NCBI GenBank assembly: GCA_002748505.1
Contig: PDSN01000040.1
Location: 1-30,830, forward strand
Source: Gammaproteobacteria bacterium
GTDB lineage: Bacteria > Pseudomonadota > Gammaproteobacteria > Pseudomonadales > Halieaceae
DNA: 30,830 bases
Reading direction: 5' to 3'
Part shown: positions 1-8,073 of the stretch, piece by piece
How positions within the stretch are numbered: position 1 is the stretch's first letter
How the letters are laid out: each line of letters begins with the position of its first letter
Made by a program: the position numbers and the translations under genes
The notes under the pieces: model-generated
What the model saw: the letters and a program-made list of their open reading frames with translations, nothing else
What the model was told of the DNA's origin: nothing
The model's database searches: none

Positions 1-1853
1 GTGACCGATTGTTCCACATCCATGGTCACCAGGCCACCGGCATTGACCGATGGCCGCACCGACAACTCAACGCCGGTGTCGCGATAGCTCACGGAATTGC
101 TGATCACGCCGCCGTTGGTAATATTCTGGGTGCCCTGCACGGGCACTTCGTCGCCCACGTGAATAGACGCGGTCTGATTGTCCAATACCATCACCGAGGG
201 CGTAGAAATCACATTTAACAGGGACTGGGTGGCCAGCGCGTTGAGCATGGCGGCAATATCACCGGTGCTGTTGAGCACAGTGTAAGAAAAGCCTGCAACA
301 TTTGAGGCAATGCTGGCGGCTTTGGATTGCTGGCCGCTGGCGGTGTAGTCAGACCCCAAACCCGCGCGGAAAGTCCATTCCAGGCCGTATTCCAGCTCGT
401 CAGTCAGGGTGACTTCAATGATGCTCGCCTCGATAATGACCTGCGTGGGGACAACGTCTAAGCGCTCCAGGGCGCTGGCGATTTTGCGGTAGTTTTTGCC
501 GCTGGCGTAAATCATCAGGGCGTTGTTGTCCTCATCGGCAACCACGCGCACATCCTCCAACTCGTATTTCTGGCCACCGCTACCGCGGTTAGCCGTGTTA
601 CCGGCAAAACCGCCGGTACTGCCAACGCCGGTGGAATCGGTAACGGTCTCTGCATCCATTCCCGGCGCCACGCCGCTGTTGCTGGCATCGCTGCCAAAGC
701 CAGAATCACGACCCGCAGTGCTGCCATCACGGCTGCCGCTGCCGGAGTAAATGCTGTTTAACAATTCTGCCAGGCGCGTAGCGGAGCTGTTTTGCACGGG
801 ATAGACATAGAGGCGCTTTTCGTAGTGGGAATCGGGGGCGTTGTCCAAACGACTGATCCAGCGCCCGACCTGGTTTAAATAATGAGCGCGCGGGGTAACG
901 ACCAGGACACTGTTCAAGCGCTCAATAGGCACTATCCGCACCAGGGAGCCAAGCCCCAGGCCACCTGCTTTTTCATTGGAACCGAGCAGGCCACCAAGGG
1001 TATCAGCCATATCCGAAACGGCGCTGTTTTCCAGCGGGAAAATACCCACCGACATGCCCTTCAGGGCATCCACATCGAAAGTGGTAATCATCTGTTGCCA
1101 ACCGCGCAATTGCTCCTGTGTGCCCGCGAGCATGAGTAAGTTGCGCGCATTGTCGACGCGCATAAACGCCGTTTCCGGGGCAACCGGCTTCAAGATCTCT
1201 GCCATATTGCCCGCGCTGATATGCTGCAGAGGAATGATCACGGTGGAATAGCCCGCCACGGGGTTGTCGGGCGATGACAGCGTCGGCGACAGCCTGGCGG
1301 CGCCACTGGCTTTGGTCACATAAAAACGATCGCCCTCACCGCGCACCAGAGCGGCGCCATTACCCTGCAGCAGGGATTCCAACACACCGAGCAGTTCATC
1401 CCGCGGCACGGGTGTGGCCGTGCGCAAGGTCACGGCACCACCAACGGGGCTGTCGACGATATAGTCCAGCCCGAGAATATCCCCCAACACGGCGTGCACC
1501 ACTTCCATCAGTGGCGCCTGTTCAAAATTCAAACTCACCGCATCGCCCACCACACGCACTGGCTTGCGCCCAGGCGGTGGATTGATCTGGCGATCAGTAC
1601 CGCGGTACAGCACAGGCTTGGCGCGCTCGGTGAGGCTGGCGGCAACTTCCTGCGCGCTCGACAGTGGCTGTTTGCTCAAGCGCGGGTCAGCCTGCCCAGC
1701 GTCGTCAACGCTGACACCGTCTGCACCGTTTGGCAGATTGGCCAGACCCTGGCCTGGCACCGGCTCTGGCGTAGTGGCACAGCCGAACAGAGCGGCCACA
1801 AACACGGTGACAAAGACATTTTTCGCGGTAGTTTTTGATAGTACTGTTGGCAT
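1..1853 (-). CDS. gspD: Type II secretion secretin GspD, probable lipoprotein (C-terminus outside window)
   Basis: Outer-membrane secretin, the exit channel of the type II secretion system. The ATG at 1853-1851 follows GGAAG at a suitable distance, and 617 codons are visible before the window ends. The first 25 residues form a basic start, a hydrophobic stretch (VFVTVFVAAL) and a lipobox-like LFGC with Cys25, so it looks like a signal-peptidase II substrate. Phe at -2 is not the commonest residue. Next come an N0-like domain (VSLNFEQAPLMEVV), repeated N1-N3 domains, and a Gly/Ser-rich insertion before SGGQKYELEDVRVV. The secretin core shows VISTPSVMVLDNQTASIHVGDEVPVQ-type residues and SYRDTGVELSVRPSV. 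It lies 18 bp after the C-like gene and is the last visible gene of the operon. Lipidation is inferred; the family assignment is firm. Confidence 0.95.
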   Translation of the reverse strand, partial: MPTVLSKTTAKNVFVTVFVAALFGCATTPEPVPGQGLANLPNGADGVSVDDAGQADPRLSKQPLSSAQEVAASLTERAKPVLYRGTDRQINPPPGRKPVRVVGDAVSLNFEQAPLMEVVHAVLGDILGLDYIVDSPVGGAVTLRTATPVPRDELLGVLESLLQGNGAALVRGEGDRFYVTKASGAARLSPTLSSPDNPVAGYSTVIIPLQHISAGNMAEILKPVAPETAFMRVDNARNLLMLAGTQEQLRGWQQMITTFDVDALKGMSVGIFPLENSAVSDMADTLGGLLGSNEKAGGLGLGSLVRIVPIERLNSVLVVTPRAHYLNQVGRWISRLDNAPDSHYEKRLYVYPVQNSSATRLAELLNSIYSGSGSRDGSTAGRDSGFGSDASNSGVAPGMDAETVTDSTGVGSTGGFAGNTANRGSGGQKYELEDVRVVADEDNNALMIYASGKNYRKIASALERLDVVPTQVIIEASIIEVTLTDELEYGLEWTFRAGLGSDYTASGQQSKAASIASNVAGFSYTVLNSTGDIAAMLNALATQSLLNVISTPSVMVLDNQTASIHVGDEVPVQGTQNITNGGVISNSVSYRDTGVELSVRPSVNAGGLVTMDVEQSV

Positions 1854-1871
1854 GTGACTTCCGTTAGTGGC

Positions 1872-2441
1872 CTAGCGCTGGTTAGAAGCGCGTATTGTAC
1901 GCTTCGACTTGTTGGTTTTACTGTTAGCTTTTGCCGCGTCCTCGCGCTTTAGCGGCACATCGCTGCGCCGCTCGCCTCGGGTCATGGTGACTTTCCCTGC
2001 ACCCACACTCGCAAGCTCCCAACCCGCAATGGATTCACCCACTGCCACGCGCTTGCGCTGCTGTTTAAAACGCACGATCATGCCGCCGTTGTCACCATCG
2101 CTGAACAGCCCCAAAACGATGAGGTTTTTAAGCTCGTCCGCCACCTGCGCTTCATCGACGGGCTCATCGGTCTCTTCCACCGGCGCCAATGGACGACGGG
2201 ATGACCAGAACAAGGGGCGCTCTAACATCGCCTGGCGCGGCTCGGCGCCAAGCGGCGATACCGTTGCAACGGCCAGCGCACGGGTGGCATCGCGCGCGGG
2301 CAGCACCGGCTCCGGCACTTCACTGCGCAGGGAGACCAGCAGGGCAACCACTAAGGCCAGCACCAGAGTCGCGGTTATCACTGCGGCGGCAAGTAACATC
2401 TGCCGCTCGGCGCGTTCGGGCTGGGCGAGGCGACGACTCAT
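1872..2441 (-). CDS. gspC: GspC-like (XpsN-type) inner-membrane connector of the T2SS
   Basis: A 189-residue protein with a cytoplasmic basic N-terminus, one membrane helix (about residues 17-38, LLAAAVITATLVLALVVALL) and a periplasmic homology-region-like domain (about 75-165). The latter shows ERPLFWSSRRPL followed by LKNLIVLGLFSDGDNGGMIV and VAVGESIAGWEL. GspC proteins link the inner-membrane platform to secretin N0. No PDZ or coiled-coil region follows; the tail is basic and low in complexity. Position between gspM and gspD matches xpsN of Xanthomonas, a GspC counterpart. The start overlaps the gspM stop by 4 bp (ATGA), implying translational coupling. The class is clear; exact naming (GspC or XpsN) is a convention. 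Confidence 0.85.
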   Translation of the reverse strand: MSRRLAQPERAERQMLLAAAVITATLVLALVVALLVSLRSEVPEPVLPARDATRALAVATVSPLGAEPRQAMLERPLFWSSRRPLAPVEETDEPVDEAQVADELKNLIVLGLFSDGDNGGMIVRFKQQRKRVAVGESIAGWELASVGAGKVTMTRGERRSDVPLKREDAAKANSKTNKSKRTIRASNQR

Positions 2442-2992
2442 GATTTACCCCGCAAACTCTTTAAGGTAAAACTCACCCGTACCCGCTGCACATCACTCTT
2501 GCGACTCGTCGGGCGCATATCAATATTCTCGATCAAAACGCGCGGCTCAAACGCAGCCAGCCCCGCCAGCGCCGCATCCAGAGCCGCGAGATCGCCCGCA
2601 GCGTTAATGCGCAGACTGATTTCTTCAAACTGCTCGGTATCACGCACCGGCATAATGCGCGAGTCGGCAATGGTCATGCCACTGTTTTGAATCACTTCGC
2701 GCAATCTGCGCTGCATCGCCGCAGAAACCCCCGCTTGATCCATACTGGCAGGATAAACCAAACGCTGTAAGTTTTCCGCCGCGGTAAAGCGCGCCTGCCG
2801 AATTTGTTCGGCGGCCTCGATGATGCCCGCCATGCGCGCCGCCCCCGGGCGCAGGCGTTCGATATCACTTTGCGCGGAAAAACCCATCACCAACAGTTTT
2901 ACCGCCAAAAACAGGGCCAGTAACAGAGGCAGCAAAAGACTGGCACCCAAAACCCAGGCGGCGCTGGGATGGTGTTTTAACCACGCTCTCAC
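2438..2992 (-). CDS. gspM: Type II secretion protein GspM (XpsM/GspMb type)
   Basis: A 184-residue inner-membrane protein: short cytoplasmic N-terminus, one membrane helix (about residues 13-37, WVLGASLLLPLLLALFLAVKLL), a short helical stretch and a periplasmic ferredoxin-like domain resembling PilO-type GspM. GspM pairs with GspL in the platform that holds the GspE ATPase to the membrane. Its ATG overlaps the end of gspL by 4 bp, and its own end overlaps the next gene by 4 bp. The sequence alone is weakly conserved, so position in the operon and topology carry much of the call. Confidence 0.85.
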   Translation of the reverse strand: MRAWLKHHPSAAWVLGASLLLPLLLALFLAVKLLVMGFSAQSDIERLRPGAARMAGIIEAAEQIRQARFTAAENLQRLVYPASMDQAGVSAAMQRRLREVIQNSGMTIADSRIMPVRDTEQFEEISLRINAAGDLAALDAALAGLAAFEPRVLIENIDMRPTSRKSDVQRVRVSFTLKSLRGKS

Positions 2993-3999
2993 GGGTTTTG
3001 CTCCTGCATCGACACGTCGTCAATGTCGGTGGCAATGGTTAAATCCAGCATAAAACGCTCCAGGCCGGTATTGCCCAATTTGGTAATTGCCTGGGGCGCA
3101 GTCACCTCGGCATAGGCCGGGTGTTCGGTTAACTGTTGCAGAACCTCGGCCACGTTTTTACCGTTGCCCTGCATACGAATGCTGGTACCGCGCTGGGAAA
3201 ACTGCAGCAAAGAAATATCGTCATTCAGCAAGGCGGTCAGGCGCGCCAGCTCCACATGGGGGTTGGGGTACTCAGCGGCAAGGCTTTGCGCCGCGTCAAT
3301 CAATGCATTGGACGCAGCCAGTTCACTGCGCCACTCGCTGGCCTCGCGCGCGGCGAACTTCGCGCTTTCGTACACCGCCTCAATTTTACCGAGGCGCAGC
3401 GATTGGGTAAGAGCAAACAGGCCGGGCAGCAATACCAGAGCCAACAAGGCATAGGCAAACAACAGGGCGAGGCGATGCAGACGACGGCGATAACGCCTAT
3501 CGCGGCGTCGCTCGCCAAAGCCCGTCAGGGCGACGGGTTGATCGTCCACCAGCGCCCAGGCTTCCTGTTGATTCGGCTCAAAATGCGGGTATTGCGCCTT
3601 CAGCCAGGGCAGCGCCACCGAGCGCTGCGCTATGACCAATACCACATTGAGCTGTTGACTATCGCGCGACACCAGGCGCCAGCCGTGCAGCGTATCACCC
3701 TCCGGAAACGGACTGCTGGCCGCCACTTCCAAGGCAATTACCTGCTCCAATTCGTTACTGGCAGCCAGCGGCAGACTGAGTTTTTTGACCAGCGTCTGCT
3801 CATCACCCAGCAGCAGCGCTTCAAGCGGCGTGTCAGCTTGCGCGGCGAGCTTGCCCGCCTGAAAATAGCGGCTGCGCTTGCCATCTTTGAGTTCGACCAC
3901 ATCATCGAGGCGCGCGCGAACGGGTGATTCATCCCCCCACAAAAAGTCGCGCCACGCGGCGCGCCAACTCCTGCCGAGCTGGCGCACGTCATAACCCAT
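2989..3999 (-). CDS. gspL: Type II secretion protein GspL (XpsL-like)
   Basis: Inner-membrane platform protein that couples GspE to GspM. I place the start at the ATG at 3999 (MGYDVRQLGRSWRAAWRDFL), 34 bp after the gspK stop and preceded by GGGAG, giving 336 residues. The frame stays open to 4092, but that region lies inside gspK and reads as non-native sequence. The cytoplasmic half (about 1-170) carries the short GspL-type fold. A strongly basic stretch (RRRDRRYRRRLHR) precedes the single membrane helix (LALLFAYALLALVLLPGLFAL). The periplasmic part resembles PilN/GspL C-terminal domains. It overlaps gspM by 4 bp. The start remains uncertain by up to 31 codons. Confidence 0.87.
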   Translation of the reverse strand: MGYDVRQLGRSWRAAWRDFLWGDESPVRARLDDVVELKDGKRSRYFQAGKLAAQADTPLEALLLGDEQTLVKKLSLPLAASNELEQVIALEVAASSPFPEGDTLHGWRLVSRDSQQLNVVLVIAQRSVALPWLKAQYPHFEPNQQEAWALVDDQPVALTGFGERRRDRRYRRRLHRLALLFAYALLALVLLPGLFALTQSLRLGKIEAVYESAKFAAREASEWRSELAASNALIDAAQSLAAEYPNPHVELARLTALLNDDISLLQFSQRGTSIRMQGNGKNVAEVLQQLTEHPAYAEVTAPQAITKLGNTGLERFMLDLTIATDIDDVSMQEQNP

Positions 4000-4033
4000 A
4001 AACTCCCATTGTTGTGCCGATTGTTGCAAGTGC

Positions 4034-4882
4034 TTACCCTGTAGACAACAGTCGCGGCGGTTCGCGACGGTAAATGTGCCAAGGTAACACACCTTGAGCG
4101 CTGCGACCTATTTTAACCCAACATCTGCGCAGAAACTGCTTTTCGTTGACATTTACTACCGCATCAACGCGATACATCATGATATGCCGAGTAGACTGAA
4201 ACTCTCTGGCAAAACCGAAACCGCCCATATTGGCCCCATCGCCACCGCGCGCACTCACGATGCGCTGGGCTTGATCGGCATCTGCGCCCAGCACGGCCAG
4301 CACCGCTGGCGGTGCAAAACCCACGTTCACCCCCGGCTGCCCCGTGCCAGCGCCATACATCACCGAGCGCAGGCGTTCGAGCAATTCGCGGCCAATGCCG
4401 GGAACACGCAGCAGATCTTCCAGGACATCAAAATGTGGATTGTATTTTAACCGACCCTGTTGGCGCGGTGGATTGCGGTAATTGACTACCCGTTGCGCCA
4501 GCGCCTCGGCACGCTCCATCGGTACCTTTCCCGCAACAGTAAACGCTTTAACCAACAACCCCGGCGGTGCGGCATTCACATCGATCAAGCCGCTCAAACT
4601 CACCACCGTGACCTGAGCGCTAATCCCCCCAAGCATCACATTGGTTTGCGACCACCCCCGCTTAGTTCCCCCGATCTTGGTGGCATACCAGCGATCCATC
4701 CCCAACTGCACAGCACCGTCACCGGCAGCGGCGGCAATGGCTTGATCGCGGTGCAACTGCGCAAGTCGCACATCGAGACGCGATTGCGCCACCAGGGCAA
4801 CGACCAGCAGTGACAATGCGGCGACAAACCACATCAACATCGCCAGGGCAACGCCCTTTTGTGAAGGAATACGCAACATCAT
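4034..4882 (-). CDS. gspK: Minor pseudopilin GspK
   Basis: Large minor pseudopilin of 282 residues, part of the tip complex with GspI and GspJ. The N-terminus has a prepilin peptidase site (SQKG|VALAML) followed by a hydrophobic helix (about 11-33). As in GspK of other systems, the Glu at +5 typical of pilins is absent. The segment SGLIDVNAAPPGLL and the later VLEDLLRVPGIG are typical of the GspK alpha domain. It overlaps the gspJ stop by 4 bp (ATGA) and precedes gspL. Length is near the usual 280-330. Confidence 0.93.
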   Translation of the reverse strand: MMLRIPSQKGVALAMLMWFVAALSLLVVALVAQSRLDVRLAQLHRDQAIAAAAGDGAVQLGMDRWYATKIGGTKRGWSQTNVMLGGISAQVTVVSLSGLIDVNAAPPGLLVKAFTVAGKVPMERAEALAQRVVNYRNPPRQQGRLKYNPHFDVLEDLLRVPGIGRELLERLRSVMYGAGTGQPGVNVGFAPPAVLAVLGADADQAQRIVSARGGDGANMGGFGFAREFQSTRHIMMYRVDAVVNVNEKQFLRRCWVKIGRSAQGVLPWHIYRREPPRLLSTG

Positions 4883-5535
4883 TGCGGCAGACTCACCACC
4901 AGTTGTGGCCAGTAACGCTCACCCACTTTTATCTGCAGACTCACCGCACGGGGGTTGCCGCCCTCATCCTGCCATTGACTTTGCCAGGGCTCGTCACCAA
5001 AAGGGCGATATTGCACAGTAAATTCCTGCACATTCCTGACCAGCTCGCGCCTGGCGGCATTTGACCAGGGTCTCGGTTCCTTTCCTACCAGCCTGTCAAC
5101 AGCGCTGTCACGCCAGTACAACATGAGTTTGTTCTCTTCGCGCACCAGCCGCAACTCGTAGCTGCCACCGGTATCTTGACCAAACATCAGTGGCGCTTTC
5201 CAGATCAGTTCGTGTTGTGTACCCTCAAACAAGCCATCGTTATCCATTGAACTGCCACCGCCGGCGCGTAAAAGGCCAGTGTTCTGTGGCGGCACGGCAG
5301 ATTCCAGAGCATTGCGCAAAAACTGCGACACCATGCGCATGTCATCCACTCGCGATGTCACCGCACTCACACTTTCCCTGGTGTTGCCCAGTGTGCGCAT
5401 GGCGCTGATGGTGGCGGCCAGCAACAGGGACAACAGAGTAAGCGCGACGACGACTTCAACCAGGGTGAAGCCGCGCTGCCTGTGACATAACTCACCTTGC
5501 GCCCGCGCTGGTAACACCTCGCTATAGGCACTCAT
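4879..5535 (-). CDS. gspJ: Minor pseudopilin GspJ
   Basis: A 218-residue minor pseudopilin of the T2SS tip complex. A prepilin motif QRG|FTLVEVVVALTLLSLLLA places cleavage after Gly22 and Glu at +5 of the mature protein. The 22-residue leader is longer than usual, but the ATG overlaps the gspI stop as ATGA, which supports this start. The remainder is a beta-rich domain with WKAPLMFGQ and the late VSLQIKVGERYWPQLV, consistent with GspJ. Confidence 0.92.
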   Translation of the reverse strand: MSAYSEVLPARAQGELCHRQRGFTLVEVVVALTLLSLLLAATISAMRTLGNTRESVSAVTSRVDDMRMVSQFLRNALESAVPPQNTGLLRAGGGSSMDNDGLFEGTQHELIWKAPLMFGQDTGGSYELRLVREENKLMLYWRDSAVDRLVGKEPRPWSNAARRELVRNVQEFTVQYRPFGDEPWQSQWQDEGGNPRAVSLQIKVGERYWPQLVVSLPQ

Positions 5536-5906
5536 TGTGCTATGCCTTCGGCAATGGACAGCAGCTTCACTTCGCGGGTTTTGCGGCCATCGCGCCAGCT
5601 TACCGTGACCGTGATATTTTGCAGTGCGCCCTCGGGCAAGCCCTCAGTCGCGCTGACTCGGGGCGCGGCGCTGACCTGCCAGTTAAAGCCGCCGCTGGTT
5701 TTGCCCGACTCATTTACGCCGCCCTCTGGCACATAGGCGTTGTTGGCCAGCACCGAGCGCGCCAGTTCCACCGCATAGGCGTAGCGTTCATCCACCGCAA
5801 CGGCCTTGGTCGCGCCGCCTGCGGCTCGATACAGGGCACCCAGTGACAGCGCTAAAATCGCCATCGCTACGACCATTTCCAGCAGAGAAAAACCGCGCTG
5901 GCGCAT
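5532..5906 (-). CDS. gspI: Minor pseudopilin GspI
   Basis: Short minor pseudopilin that nucleates the tip complex. I choose the ATG at 5906 (MRQRGFSLLEMVVAMAIL), one base after the gspH TAA. This gives a five-residue leader ending in Gly and a 124-residue protein, the usual size. The frame is open further upstream, with another ATG at 5924 inside gspH, but residues there (PSPCAAPAARVP) do not resemble a leader. Glu at +5 of the mature helix is present. The C-terminal half (ITVTVSWRDGRKTREVKLLSI) is typical. It overlaps gspJ by 4 bp. Confidence 0.9.
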   Translation of the reverse strand: MRQRGFSLLEMVVAMAILALSLGALYRAAGGATKAVAVDERYAYAVELARSVLANNAYVPEGGVNESGKTSGGFNWQVSAAPRVSATEGLPEGALQNITVTVSWRDGRKTREVKLLSIAEGIAQ

Positions 5907-5907
5907 A

Positions 5908-6375
5908 TTAACTGGCCTGCTCATCGTGGGTTTGCACACGCACATTGCCGAGCAGCCAGTCCACAACAATGTTGGCACCCGCGCCGCCGGCGCGGCGCAG
6001 GGCGATGGTGCCACCGCTGCTGTCACCCTGCGGGTAGAAACGAATCACCCCGGCGTCATCGCGATTGAGCTGACGCGCTGATTCCACAGTGACTTTGATC
6101 GATGAGGGCAGGCGCAGGGTTTTGTCGCCACTTCGAAGTTCACGCTTCTCGGGATTTATCAACACATCCTGGGCGCGACCTTTGCTGATAGCCTTTAAGC
6201 GCGCATCACCGAGCAGGGTAGTGATATCCTGCAGGGCGCTCTGATATTGCATGGCGCTGTACATAACCCGTGTGGCTGGCACGGCGGCAGCCATCACCAG
6301 ACCGGCGATGGTCAGCGCCAGCAGCAATTCGATTAAACTGAAGCCAGCGTGGTGAGTACGCGCGCCCAAAGTCAA
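5908..6375 (-). CDS. gspH: Minor pseudopilin GspH with apparent TTG start
   Basis: A 155-residue minor pseudopilin. The prepilin site HHAG|FSLIELLLALTIAG is plain, with Glu at +5, and leads into a beta-rich domain ending VVDWLLGNVRVQTH. GspH caps the pseudopilus shaft. No ATG or GTG precedes the prepilin site in this frame close to the gspG stop, so the start appears to be a TTG at 6375, just 3 bp after the gspG TAA, or a second TTG two codons later. Coupling to gspG translation is likely because no strong Shine-Dalgarno sequence is visible. Confidence 0.9.
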   Translation of the reverse strand: MTLGARTHHAGFSLIELLLALTIAGLVMAAAVPATRVMYSAMQYQSALQDITTLLGDARLKAISKGRAQDVLINPEKRELRSGDKTLRLPSSIKVTVESARQLNRDDAGVIRFYPQGDSSGGTIALRRAGGAGANIVVDWLLGNVRVQTHDEQAS

Positions 6376-6378
6376 CGT

Positions 6379-6813
6379 TTACTGCCAGTTGGTAACATCG
6401 GCGCTTTCGCCTTCACCACCGGGCGAGCCGTCTTCACCGTAGGAAAAAATATCGATATCACCATGCTCACCGGGGCTTTTGTAGTGATAGTCGCGGTTCC
6501 ACGGGTCTTTGGGCAAGCTGCCTTTTTTAAGGTAGGGGCCATTCCAACCCGCAGCGTTGCCGGGCTTTTTCACCAGTGCCTGCAAACCCTCGGAACCCGA
6601 GGGAAAGCGACCGACATCCAGTTTATAAACTTCCAGGGCCTGCTCAAAATCCTGAATCTGCAACTTGGCGGTTTTGGTTTTGGCGCCGCCCAATTGATTG
6701 AGCACCGCGGGGCCAACCAAACCGCCGAGCAAGCCGAGAATCACCAGCACCACCAGCATTTCAATTAAGGTGATACCCCGTTGATATTGAGGTTTTGCTT
6801 TTCCAGAACGCAT
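6379..6813 (-). CDS. gspG: Major pseudopilin GspG
   Basis: Major pseudopilin that builds the T2SS shaft. The ATG at 6813 is preceded by AGAGGA at ideal spacing, so I prefer it to the upstream ATG (6834) and GTG (6864); this gives 144 residues, the family norm. Prepilin cleavage falls after Gly13 (YQRG|ITLIEMLVVLVILGLL). The globular part has YKLDVGRFPSGSEGLQALV, GPYLKKGSLPKDPWNRDY and the calcium-loop region FSYGEDGSPGGEG near the C-terminus. There are 51 bp between gspF and this start, the largest gap inside the T2SS operon. Confidence 0.96.
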   Translation of the reverse strand: MRSGKAKPQYQRGITLIEMLVVLVILGLLGGLVGPAVLNQLGGAKTKTAKLQIQDFEQALEVYKLDVGRFPSGSEGLQALVKKPGNAAGWNGPYLKKGSLPKDPWNRDYHYKSPGEHGDIDIFSYGEDGSPGGEGESADVTNWQ

Positions 6814-6864
6814 CGTTTTTCCTCTGTTTCCCATGCTATATAAAAAATGACCCGCCCAACCCAC

Positions 6865-8070
6865 TTACATGGCGAGATTGTTGACCGACAAAATGCCCAT
6901 CAAAATGGCCACGATAATGAAGGCAATAATCGCGCCCATGGTTAAAATCAACACTGGCTCCAGCAGCGCCAAACCGCGCTTGATACCGCTTTGCACGTTA
7001 TTGTCAAACACCCGCGCCAGTTCCAGCAGCATTTGATCCAAACTGCCGGACTCCTCACCCACGCGCAGCATCTGAATCACCATCGGCGTGAATTTGCCGC
7101 TGCTCGCAAGCGTTACCGACATGCGCTTACCCGCTTTGACCGCAGGTGCAAGCTCGGCTAACTCCTGCTTAAGCACACGGTTATCGACGGTGTCTATGCC
7201 AATGGAAATCGCCTTCAGCAGCGACACGCCATTTTCCAACAGCGTACCCACGGTACGGGCAAACTTTGACATCTCAAACTCGAAAATAATTCCCCCGGCA
7301 ATCGGTAGTTTCAGCAAGCGCTGATGCAATGCCAATCTGCCCGCCTCGCTGGCAAGCTGCTGACGCACAATAAACACCACCGCGGCAACCAGCAACAGTA
7401 TCAACCACCAATAAGCGCCGAGAAAGTCACCGGCGGCAATCACTGCACGGGTAATCATCGGCAGCGCATCGCCCATATCTTCAAAGAGCGCTTCAAACTG
7501 CGGCACCACAAAGCCGAGCATGGCAAACACCGAAATACAGGCCACGACCAGCAAAATGCAAGGGTAAATCAACGCCGAAACCACCGCGTCGCGGGTGGTT
7601 TTCGCGTTATCCAAATGCTCAACCAGGCGCTCCAACACCGCCGATAGCTGCCCCGAAGCCTCACCCGCGCGCACCATGCTCAAGTAAAAGGTGCCAAAAC
7701 TCTCCTCAAAAGGCTGTAGCGCCGCACTTAAGGCCTTACCGCCCTTAACATCGGCGAGCAGGGCGCGCAGAACCTGGTCTGCGGCGGGCTCGGCGGCCAT
7801 ATCGATCAACACTTTCAAGGCGCGATCAAGGGGCAGCCCCGCGCGCAACAGCACCGCCAGCTCAGAGGTGAGCGACAACACATGCTCGCGTTTTAATTTG
7901 CCAACCACCTCGCCCTTGTCTGCCGCCGCAGCGCCACCGGCCTCAATCGACAACAGGGTAAACCCCTGGGCGCGCAACTGGCGGGTCGCCATATCCCGAC
8001 TGGGCGCGTCCACCGAGCCCTGCTGGGTTTTGCCATCGCGCGTCAGGGCGCGGTAAGAAAACTGTGCCAC
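6865..8070 (-). CDS. gspF: Type II secretion inner-membrane platform protein GspF
   Basis: A 401-residue polytopic protein at the centre of the inner-membrane platform, driven by GspE to add pseudopilin subunits. It starts MAQFSYRALTRDGKTQQG, typical of GspF/PilC proteins, and holds two related GspF domains (about 70-195 and 270-395). Membrane helices are visible at about 170-195, 218-238 and 370-395. Conserved-looking stretches are LTSELAVLLRAGLPLDRAL and MSKFARTVGTLLENGVSLL. It begins 3 bp after gspE. Confidence 0.97.
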   Translation of the reverse strand: MAQFSYRALTRDGKTQQGSVDAPSRDMATRQLRAQGFTLLSIEAGGAAAADKGEVVGKLKREHVLSLTSELAVLLRAGLPLDRALKVLIDMAAEPAADQVLRALLADVKGGKALSAALQPFEESFGTFYLSMVRAGEASGQLSAVLERLVEHLDNAKTTRDAVVSALIYPCILLVVACISVFAMLGFVVPQFEALFEDMGDALPMITRAVIAAGDFLGAYWWLILLLVAAVVFIVRQQLASEAGRLALHQRLLKLPIAGGIIFEFEMSKFARTVGTLLENGVSLLKAISIGIDTVDNRVLKQELAELAPAVKAGKRMSVTLASSGKFTPMVIQMLRVGEESGSLDQMLLELARVFDNNVQSGIKRGLALLEPVLILTMGAIIAFIIVAILMGILSVNNLAM

Positions 8071-8073
8071 GCC

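Noticed and set aside
3136..3927. A 263-codon open frame on the plus strand
   Set aside because: It is antisense to gspL, has a Gln/Arg-rich composition typical of a shadow frame, and shows no recognisable domain.
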